NCBI RefSeq assembly: GCF_031128465.2
Contig: NZ_CP155618.1
Location: forward strand, 124,001 to 188,000
DNA length: 64,000 nt
Reading direction: 5' to 3'
DNA from: Mariniflexile litorale
GTDB lineage: Bacteria; Bacteroidota; Bacteroidia; Flavobacteriales; Flavobacteriaceae
Positions 57,188 to 64,000 of this stretch are shown here, piece by piece (the first letter of the stretch is position 1; every line of letters begins with the position of its first letter). The notes below the pieces were generated by a model. The model was given only the letters and a program-made list of their open reading frames with translations, had not been told where the DNA came from and did not search any database. The position numbers and the translations under genes were made by a program.

Positions 57188-57233
57188 AGAACTAATTGAA
57201 CTAAACTATTTTTTTATTTAAAATAAATTCAAT

Positions 57234-58778
57234 TTATTTATAATCTGGATTTTGATCTAGATTCTCGTTCTTATCAATTGCCGATTGTGGCAAAGGCAAC
57301 TTCATATGTTTTGGTAGAAAAATACGTTCATTATCCATAAAAGGATCGTAAAGTCCATTTAATACCTGCTCTGCTATACCCCAACGTTTTAAATCAAAAT
57401 AACGCAGTCCCTCAAGACCAAACTCATGTCTTCTTTCATTTCTGATGATGGTTCTTAATTCTGCTTGATTTGTTGTTGTAATCGCTGGATAATTACCTAC
57501 ATCAGATACAGCAACACCATATGCTCGCGCTCTTACCTGATTAATCGCGTCTAAAACAGAAGCGTCAATATTATTCGACTCTATTTTACCCTCAGCATAC
57601 ATTAATAAAGCATCGGCATATCTAATAATAATAGCATCTGTTCCGTTTGTAGCAGGTGGGTTTTTAGGGTCAACTATGGTTGCTGGTGATAGCCACTTAA
57701 TCCAAGAAAATCCTTCTAGAGGTTGGTTTTCAAAATCAGGGTTCAAGCTTCCTTCTACAACATATTTAGACAATCTAGGATCTCTATTTTCCATAGGATT
57801 ATTTTCATCATAGTATGGAGACGAAGTAATTGGCAGACCATCAATAGCTTCAAAAGAATCTACAAAATCTTTTGTTGGATGTATTGCCCCCCAACCAGCT
57901 ATCATCGCTTCAAGGCTACCACCCCAAGCGTGAGTTTCACCAGTAGTATGGTTCGTCTTTATAGAAAACATAACTTCATTGTTATTTTCTTGAGTTGCAT
58001 CAGCGAACATGGCAGAATAATCATCAGTAAGACTAAAGGATCCTCCTAAAATTGCTTCCTCAGCAGCATCTGCTGCTTCAGCATATTTACCTTGATATAA
58101 TAACGCACGTGCTAATAAGGCATTGGCTGCTGCTTTATTTGCATGACCATCATCAAAATTTCGTTCAGCCAAATTGGTAATAGCAATTCCTAAATCTGTT
58201 TCAACCTGAGCAAAAATTTGTGCCTGTGTAGATTTTTCTATATCCTGATTCTCGACAGAAGACGGTTCTATTCGTAAAGGCACATCACCATAAGTAACAG
58301 CTAGTGTATAGTACCAAAATGCTCTAATAAAATGCACCTCTCCTTTCCATTGATTTACTAGATCTGTACTTACACCATTTTCTGATAGTCTGTCCGCATT
58401 CGCTAGAAATGTATTAGCTGTCGCAATACCATTGTAACATATGCCGTACAACAAACCAACAGTACCACCTGTTGAAGGAGTCATAGTACCATCAATAATT
58501 TGACGCCATCCGTAATCATATGTCTGATATGCATCATCTGTTGCTGCATCCCAAGCAATATAATTTCTTGGCCGATCTGATACTGCAAATGCAACTATTC
58601 TTTCCTGAAGCCTTCCATAGACTCCTGTTAAAGCCAATTCACCATCAGATTCACTAGCCCAAAAAGTTTCTGACGATAACGCATCTGTAGGTTGCTTGTC
58701 TAAAAATTCATCAGAACAAGCCCATAACCCTATCGCTAATACAACTATTAAAACTGTTTTATATATATATTTATTCAT
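57234..58778 (-). CDS. SusD/RagB-family surface glycan-binding lipoprotein (third pair)
   Basis: The start is placed at 58778 (514 residues), giving MNKYIYKTVLIVVLAIGLWAC with a clean lipobox (LWAC, Cys21); an ATG nine codons upstream lengthens the N-terminus without benefit. CSDEFLDKQPTDALSSETFW is the classic mature SusD start, and EFGLEGLRYFDLKRWG and the closing NENLDQNPDYK are typical of the C-terminus. It follows susC by 29 bases. Substrate cannot be inferred from sequence; no glycosidase gene lies in this operon inside the window. Confidence 0.95.
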   Translation of the reverse strand: MNKYIYKTVLIVVLAIGLWACSDEFLDKQPTDALSSETFWASESDGELALTGVYGRLQERIVAFAVSDRPRNYIAWDAATDDAYQTYDYGWRQIIDGTMTPSTGGTVGLLYGICYNGIATANTFLANADRLSENGVSTDLVNQWKGEVHFIRAFWYYTLAVTYGDVPLRIEPSSVENQDIEKSTQAQIFAQVETDLGIAITNLAERNFDDGHANKAAANALLARALLYQGKYAEAADAAEEAILGGSFSLTDDYSAMFADATQENNNEVMFSIKTNHTTGETHAWGGSLEAMIAGWGAIHPTKDFVDSFEAIDGLPITSSPYYDENNPMENRDPRLSKYVVEGSLNPDFENQPLEGFSWIKWLSPATIVDPKNPPATNGTDAIIIRYADALLMYAEGKIESNNIDASVLDAINQVRARAYGVAVSDVGNYPAITTTNQAELRTIIRNERRHEFGLEGLRYFDLKRWGIAEQVLNGLYDPFMDNERIFLPKHMKLPLPQSAIDKNENLDQNPDYK

Positions 58779-58807
58779 TGTCTTAAATTTATAATTAGAT
58801 AGCATTT

Positions 58808-61800
58808 TTAAAATGTTATATTTAACCCAAATGTGAAGGCTTTACGCTGTGGGTAGTTTTGTGGATCACCGCCTACTGCTCGCTCTGGATCAAAATTGAA
58901 AATATCATTATTAAAAGTAAAAAGGTTTTCTCCAGAGAAATAAACTCTTAGATTACTTGCTGATATTTTATTTGCTATTTCTTCAGGAAATGTATACCCT
59001 AAAGTCATATTTTTTATTCTTGCATATGATGCATCTCTTAACCAAAATGAATTTCTTAAATTTTGAGAACTTCTTGCATCAGCGGTTGACCAAGCTATTT
59101 TAGGTAATTCTGCATTAGGATTTTCAGGTGTCCAAGCATGTGTTTCCCAAACTTTAGGAATGGCTCCATCCTGAAATCCAGGATCTATACCTGGACCCGA
59201 TAGATATCTCTTAATACCAGATACACCTTGTAAAAAAGTACTAAAATCAAATCCTTTCCAATTCATTGAAAGATTAAGTCCGTAAGAGAAATCTGGATGT
59301 CTACCATCAATACGCACTCTATCATCTCCATCTATAACACCAAAGCCTTCTTCTCCTTCAACTTGTTGATCCTTAATTCTTATGTGGCCCAATTCTGGGT
59401 TAGCTACGGGTTGTGTTGCTGCATTATCTAAATCTTCTTGTGTTCTAAAGATTCCATCAGCTTCCCACATGTACCAATCTTCGTAAGCATACCCTGTTTC
59501 ATTAATTTTTTGACTACCTATTTCGGTTTCACCAAAATCCGTTAATTTATTTTTATACCATGATAGATTACCAGAAATACTATATCCTACTTCTCCAATT
59601 CTGTTCCTGTGGGTTAAAGCAATATCCCATCCTTTATTGGTCATTTCACCTCCATTAATAGTTGGCGAACTCAAACCTGTACTTGAATTGATTTGTAACT
59701 CTCTTAAAATATCATAAGTACGCTTACTGTAATAATCAATAGAACCAGATAATTTACGGTTAAGGATTGAAAAATCAATTCCTATGTCGGTAATTTCAGT
59801 TGTTTCCCAAGTTATAGAAGGATCTACTAAACGAGAAGCAACCACACCTGAGGAAAGCGCGTCGCCACTAAACGGATAGGCAAAATTTCCAAAATCAATC
59901 AATGATTGATATGGATATAAAGAATTAATATTTTGGTTTCCTAATTCACCCCAAGACCCTCTTATTTTTAACTGATTTAAGAAATCTGAATCTTTTAGAA
60001 AATCTTCTTTATCAATTCTCCACCCTGCAGAAAATGAAGGAAAAATTCCTAATCTATTACCTTTCGCAAATCTAGAACTTTCATCTGCTCTAATGTTAGC
60101 CTCAAATAAGTATTTTTCATCATAGTTATAATTTACTCTACCAAACCAACTTCTCAATGCCCAGGCTTGTGTAGCCCCTGTTGTTTCCTGTCCTGCAGCA
60201 GAAGCGCCATCTAAATCTGTTATAACGGTAGAAGCCAACCCTCTTCTGAGTGAACTTGTTACATTATTCTCTAATTCTTCCTGACTGTAACCAGCTAATA
60301 TACCTAGGTTATGCTTCTTAAAGCTTTTATCATACTTAAGTGTTGAATAAAGTGTCTTTTGTTTAGACCAATAATTATCAATATTAAGTTGCCCATCAGA
60401 AACACCTCCTACAGCACTAGTTCTCAAGAATTCTCCACTCCTAAAACTATACTCATCAACACCAAAAAGTTGAGCTCTTATAAAATCATAATCAAATTTA
60501 AAAGCTCCTTTTGTGCTCCATACTAAACCATCTATTAACTCAATGTCAACAAATATATTTGCATTAAAGTTATAGCTAGATTGTTCCCTTCCATTAAGAA
60601 CTGTAAGGTTACCCAATGGATTCGCTCTTGTAAACCCTTCATCAAATCCAGGAAAATCAGGATCATTAGGATCACCTGTAAAGGCTTTACCAGCATAATG
60701 CCCTGTGCCATCTAAGGTATAAGGTCCGAAATTTGGTTTCGAATTAAATGCGTTAAGCAAAGCTCTATCTGTTTCTTCAGATCCATGACGTACAGAAGTT
60801 AAACCTAAAATACTTCCTCCAACTTTTATACGATCGTTAAAGTTTGTTGTAAAACCTGTAAATAAATTAGTTTTTTCAAAATCGGTACCCACAATAACAC
60901 CTTCCTGATCCCAATGCCCAATAGAAACATTTATTGATGTTTTTCCTGTGGTTCCACTTAATGCCACATTATGCTGATTAACAAATGCATCTCTTGAAAG
61001 GACATCAACCCAATCCGTATTGGGGTAAAGTGGATTTCCGTTAGCATTTCTATATGCATTTATAATTTCTTGAGGATACGTATTAACTGAAGCTCCAGGT
61101 GTATTTGCTACGGCCTGATTTAGAGCCTCCATATAATCAGCAGAATTGGTAATCATTTCTCCTAAATTAGTGATGGAATGTACTGAAACATTTCCACTAT
61201 AAGTAATGGCCAATTTATTGTTGCTTCCTTTTTTTGTTTCAACCAATATCACCCCATTAGCGGCTCTAGATCCATAAATAGAAGCTGAAGAAGCATCTTT
61301 TAATACCGATATAGATTTAATAAGTGATGGATCTAAATCTTGAAGATTTCCTTCAACGCCATCAATAAGTATTAAAGGGTTATTACTACTTCCAAAGGAA
61401 TTAAGCCCCCTAATGTTTATATTAAATGATTCATCACCAGGATTGGCAGTACCTTGAATAATGTTTAAACCTGGTACTTGTCCTTGTATGGCTTGAATTA
61501 CGTTTTGTACAGGTCTGTCTTCAACTTGTTCAAGATCAACAGTAGAAACAGCTCCCGTTAAATTTACTTTTTTCTGAGTTCCATAACCAACAACTACGAC
61601 TTGTTCTAAACTTGCTGCAGATTCTTCTAAAGAAATGGTAATACTAGTTTGTCCATTAACAGCAATTTCTTGAGAAGCAAACCCTAAATACGAAACTACT
61701 AAAACGGCATTTGGTTTTGATAAATTTAATAAAAACTTACCGTCAAAATCTGTTTGTGCTCCATTTGCAGTCCCTTTTTCTAAAATATTTGCTCCAGGTA

Positions 61801-62230
61801 GAGGTTGACCAGTCATATCATTAACAATTCCATTAATCACGAAGCCCTGCTGCACTTTAATTTTTGGATTTTTCTTGATTATAATGGTATTATTATCTGT
61901 TAATTCAAACCCTAAATTCTTGTTTGATAAACTTTGCTGTAACAAATCATCTATTTTTATTTCCCCTTTTTTTAACTGTACTTTAGGAGCTTCTTTAAAC
62001 GCCTTTTTAGGATAAATAAAATGATAATCAGTTTGGTTCTTGATAATTTCAAATACCTGATCGACAGTAGCCAATTGGTCTTGGTCTATCATTACTTTTT
62101 CTTGAGAAAACAAGTTTGATGGAGTCAAACTAAAAACTGTTGTACACAAAAAAAAGATAAAAGTTCTCATAATAAAAATTAGCGACCGTTTCCTAATAAG
62201 GAAACACGCATTTAGTAATTTAATTTTCAT
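58808..62230 (-). CDS. SusC-family TonB-dependent transporter with STN signalling domain
   Basis: The start is placed at 62230 (1140 residues). After the signal (RTFIFFLCTTVFSLTPSNLFSQ) comes an STN (secretin/TonB short N-terminal) domain (ATVDQVFEIIKNQTDYHFIY to ELTDNNTIIIKK, about 45-125). A carboxypeptidase-regulatory-like domain (GIVNDMTGQPLPGANILEKG), TonB-box-like LEQVVVVGYG, plug (SISVLKDASSASIYGSRAAN) and barrel ending in Phe (FGLNITF) follow. The STN domain contacts FecR in the periplasm, so this transporter senses its substrate and signals to the ECF sigma factor encoded upstream. That distinguishes it from the second susC (29167), which lacks STN and sits behind LacI operators. Confidence 0.96.
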   Translation of the reverse strand: MKIKLLNACFLIRKRSLIFIMRTFIFFLCTTVFSLTPSNLFSQEKVMIDQDQLATVDQVFEIIKNQTDYHFIYPKKAFKEAPKVQLKKGEIKIDDLLQQSLSNKNLGFELTDNNTIIIKKNPKIKVQQGFVINGIVNDMTGQPLPGANILEKGTANGAQTDFDGKFLLNLSKPNAVLVVSYLGFASQEIAVNGQTSITISLEESAASLEQVVVVGYGTQKKVNLTGAVSTVDLEQVEDRPVQNVIQAIQGQVPGLNIIQGTANPGDESFNINIRGLNSFGSSNNPLILIDGVEGNLQDLDPSLIKSISVLKDASSASIYGSRAANGVILVETKKGSNNKLAITYSGNVSVHSITNLGEMITNSADYMEALNQAVANTPGASVNTYPQEIINAYRNANGNPLYPNTDWVDVLSRDAFVNQHNVALSGTTGKTSINVSIGHWDQEGVIVGTDFEKTNLFTGFTTNFNDRIKVGGSILGLTSVRHGSEETDRALLNAFNSKPNFGPYTLDGTGHYAGKAFTGDPNDPDFPGFDEGFTRANPLGNLTVLNGREQSSYNFNANIFVDIELIDGLVWSTKGAFKFDYDFIRAQLFGVDEYSFRSGEFLRTSAVGGVSDGQLNIDNYWSKQKTLYSTLKYDKSFKKHNLGILAGYSQEELENNVTSSLRRGLASTVITDLDGASAAGQETTGATQAWALRSWFGRVNYNYDEKYLFEANIRADESSRFAKGNRLGIFPSFSAGWRIDKEDFLKDSDFLNQLKIRGSWGELGNQNINSLYPYQSLIDFGNFAYPFSGDALSSGVVASRLVDPSITWETTEITDIGIDFSILNRKLSGSIDYYSKRTYDILRELQINSSTGLSSPTINGGEMTNKGWDIALTHRNRIGEVGYSISGNLSWYKNKLTDFGETEIGSQKINETGYAYEDWYMWEADGIFRTQEDLDNAATQPVANPELGHIRIKDQQVEGEEGFGVIDGDDRVRIDGRHPDFSYGLNLSMNWKGFDFSTFLQGVSGIKRYLSGPGIDPGFQDGAIPKVWETHAWTPENPNAELPKIAWSTADARSSQNLRNSFWLRDASYARIKNMTLGYTFPEEIANKISASNLRVYFSGENLFTFNNDIFNFDPERAVGGDPQNYPQRKAFTFGLNITF

Positions 62231-62281
62231 AAATTTGCTTGGTGTTAGTTGGTTATACAATTAATTAATACTGTAGTTATT

Positions 62282-62330
62282 GGGACCGAAGTACGATGCT
62301 GGAAAATATCTAAACGAGGTCCCTTTTTTT
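62282..62330 (+). other. GC-rich stem with T-run between fecR and susC (antisense terminator or leader element)
   Basis: GGGACC (62282-62287) pairs with GGTCCC (62318-62323) and a run of seven T (62324-62330) follows on the plus strand, antisense to the flanking genes. On the minus strand the same stem begins the susC leader region, about 50 bases before the start. It may end an antisense RNA running against the susC 5' end, or be a leader structure. Stem is only 6 bp, so this is tentative. Confidence 0.35.
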
Positions 62331-63468
62331 ATTCTAATACTACATTTCTATCTGTTATTTTAAATTCATTTATTATTCCAAAATTTTTAATATTTATTAG
62401 TATATCTTCAATGCTTTGTTTTTTTCCAAGACGTCCTATAAATGCTTCTTTTTCAAGTGATTTATTTTCAAAGTAAACTTCCATATCATACCAACGTGAC
62501 AATACCTTCATGATCTCTTTAAGAGATTTGTCATCAAAACTAAAGACACCGTCTTTCCAAGATATTTCATTATAGACATCAACAGTTTTTGTAAATACTT
62601 GATTGTTTTCAATGTTGATGTTTGATTGTTGATTAGGTAGCAAGCTTAGTTTTTTATCTTCATAACTTAAAGCTACTTTACCTTCTACAAGCGTTGTGTA
62701 AATATTAACTTCGTCTTTATAGGCTTTAATATTGAATTCTGTACCCAAGACGTGTATTTCCTGTTTATTATTATAAACTTTAAAATCTGCACCGTGATGG
62801 TCTGAACTTGGTGACACATCAAAATAAGCTTCACCATAAACCAACTCTACTTTTCTAATTTCTCCTTTTTTAAAATTTACTGGAAACTTTAACTGAGATT
62901 CAGAATTTAACCATACTTGAGTTCCATCTGATAGTTTTACAAAAAACTGTCCTCCTCTTGGAATTGTTAAATAATTATAAGCGATTTTTGAATCTTCAAT
63001 CTCCTCATTTCTATCATATACTAACTGTTCCCCATTACTATTTAAATTTTTACTTTGGAAAGAGGCTCCTTTTTCTAAAGCAATTTGCGACCCGTCTTCC
63101 AATGTAAGTACAGCCTTATCTGTACCTGTATGAATAACATTTTTGTTTACAATAGTAGGTCTGTTTTCAGTAGAATCACTAAATATATTATCTTTTAAAA
63201 AATAGACTGATGTCAATAACCCTATTGCAATTGAAGCCACTGCAAATTTCCAATACCTTTTACGCGTTTTTGGTGTATCAATTCTATTAACTATTTTTCG
63301 CCAAGCTTCTTCAATATCTATAACATTAATAGTATTGCTATAATTTGCCTTTACTTTATCGAAAAATTGTTTATGCTCCTTTTTCTCTAGACACCAAGCC
63401 TTGAAAATTAATTCCTCTTTTGAAGAAATTGTATTGTTAAGTTTTTTTAAGATTAATTTAAACTCCAT
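62329..63468 (-). CDS. FecR-family anti-sigma factor
   Basis: 379 residues. A cytoplasmic N-terminal domain of about 70 residues is followed by one transmembrane segment (WKFAVASIAIGLLTSVYFL, 73-91) and a periplasmic part with the FecR domain (about 105-205: LPRGGQFFVKLSDGTQVWLN, VELVYGEAYFDV, FKVYNNKQEIHVLGTEFNIK) and a C-terminal DUF4974-type domain (ISWKDGVFSFDDKSLKEIMK). It should hold the ECF sigma factor inactive until the STN domain of the SusC encoded downstream reports substrate. Order sigma, fecR, susC, susD with gaps of 131, 98 and 29 bases is the standard arrangement. Confidence 0.95.
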   Translation of the reverse strand: MEFKLILKKLNNTISSKEELIFKAWCLEKKEHKQFFDKVKANYSNTINVIDIEEAWRKIVNRIDTPKTRKRYWKFAVASIAIGLLTSVYFLKDNIFSDSTENRPTIVNKNVIHTGTDKAVLTLEDGSQIALEKGASFQSKNLNSNGEQLVYDRNEEIEDSKIAYNYLTIPRGGQFFVKLSDGTQVWLNSESQLKFPVNFKKGEIRKVELVYGEAYFDVSPSSDHHGADFKVYNNKQEIHVLGTEFNIKAYKDEVNIYTTLVEGKVALSYEDKKLSLLPNQQSNINIENNQVFTKTVDVYNEISWKDGVFSFDDKSLKEIMKVLSRWYDMEVYFENKSLEKEAFIGRLGKKQSIEDILINIKNFGIINEFKITDRNVVLE

Positions 63469-63599
63469 TTAACTTGCTTCTATTTTAAATCCGCGATTTT
63501 TAAGAACAAATAATAGGTTCTCTTTCTAACGACAAAAAAAAACATAAAAGGGGTGACAAAAAATCATAAAAATTGTTAAAATAATAAAGAACACTCCTT

Positions 63600-64000
63600 T
63601 TATTGATGTAATTCTAAAAGAATTAATATAGAAGTTATAAGTTCGGTAATTTTAGATTTAGCTCGCTTTAATTGTGTTTTAACAGTATTAACTGAAATAC
63701 CAAGCTCTTCGGCTATTTCACTATATTTAAAATTATGTAAAAATTTTAATTTTACTATCTGCTGCATTCTGTCGGGCAACGTATCCACTATTTTAAGTAT
63801 TTGATGATATACTATTTTTTTATTTTCTTCCGAAGTTGAATCAAAAACATGTTCAGTAATTAAATTAACATTAAATTCTAGTGCATTAAAACTATCTGTT
63901 AATTTTAATGACTTCAAAAAATTTAGACATCGATTTCTCACCATGGTATAGACATATCCATGTAAGGAAGATTCTATTTCAATTTTATATGATTTTTCCC
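63600..64000 (-). CDS. ECF-type RNA polymerase sigma factor (FecI/RpoE-like), 5' end outside window
   Basis: The frame is open from the window edge (first complete codon ends at 63998) to the stop at 63600, covering about 132 residues of a protein usually near 180-200. An internal ATG at 63944 is not the real start, since upstream codons (ESSLHGYVYTMVRNRCLNFL) are typical end-of-region-2 sequence. Region 4 is complete: LPDRMQQIVKLKFLHNFKYS leads into EIAEELGISVNTVKTQLKRA, the -35-binding helix-turn-helix. It should direct transcription of the following susCD genes when released by FecR. Confidence 0.93.
   Translation of the reverse strand, partial: EKSYKIEIESSLHGYVYTMVRNRCLNFLKSLKLTDSFNALEFNVNLITEHVFDSTSEENKKIVYHQILKIVDTLPDRMQQIVKLKFLHNFKYSEIAEELGISVNTVKTQLKRAKSKITELITSILILLELHQ

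Noticed and set aside
57723-58049. A 108-residue open frame on the plus strand within susD
   Set aside because: It is a shadow of the minus-strand SusD gene, which is conserved in sequence while this frame resembles nothing.
62249-62476. A 75-residue open frame on the plus strand
   Set aside because: It runs opposite to fecR and across the fecR-susC gap, with no start signal or family resemblance. The hairpin inside it is the more useful signal.

Overview
The window looks like a piece of a chromosome from a marine-type member of the Flavobacteriaceae (Bacteroidota). The DNA is AT-rich, Sec lipoprotein signal peptides are abundant, there are three SusC/SusD pairs, genes lack clear Shine-Dalgarno sequences, and polysaccharide utilization locus (PUL) architecture dominates. 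I see no rRNA, tRNA, CRISPR array or intact mobile element.

Layout. (1) 1-28285, plus strand: the 3' end of a SusC gene, its SusD, a surface glycan-binding lipoprotein, a BSP-type metallopeptidase, a DUF4965/glutaminase-A-like protein, six GH92 alpha-mannosidases interleaved with a PhoA-type alkaline phosphatase and a GH43-like enzyme, then two GH78 alpha-L-rhamnosidases. A strong terminator at 20317-20366 splits this array. (2) 28286-29166: terminator, a decayed transposase, and three LacI-type operator palindromes. (3) 29167-36846, plus: a second SusC/SusD pair with two glycan-binding lipoproteins, then a strong terminator and a lone NodB-type deacetylase. (4) 48396-38134, minus: two tandem LacI-family regulators, then GH125, a seventh GH92, an alpha/beta-hydrolase esterase, a ROK sugar kinase and a GH78-like enzyme. 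(5) 48945-48531, minus: wreckage of a FucP-like MFS sugar permease. (6) 64000-48996, minus: ECF sigma factor, FecR anti-sigma, SusC with an STN signalling domain, SusD, terminator, two tandem FG-GAP/ASPIC-UnbV lipoproteins and a vanadium-haloperoxidase-like PAP2 lipoprotein.

Regions 1-4 read as one alpha-mannan regulon. Surface SusCD complexes bind and import oligosaccharide, GH92 and GH125 enzymes strip alpha-mannose, GH78 enzymes remove rhamnose, an esterase and a deacetylase remove acyl groups, and a ROK kinase phosphorylates the released hexose. A shared palindromic operator (core TAAAWCGWTTTA) recurs before the GH125 operon, the GH43 gene, the second SusC, one GH92 and the GH78-like gene. 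This ties the two halves together under the LacI pair.

The most interesting point is the GH92 protein at 9063-11153. Alone among the seven paralogs it has Gln where the others have the catalytic-acid Glu, and it sits 5 bases upstream of an alkaline phosphatase. From what I remember of the mannose-1-phospho-6-mannose-cleaving GH92 of Cellulosimicrobium, this suggests a two-step pathway that removes mannosyl-phosphate caps from a phosphorylated, possibly rhamnose-bearing, mannan or glycoprotein. Region 6 is probably a separate, sigma/anti-sigma-controlled uptake locus of unknown substrate.
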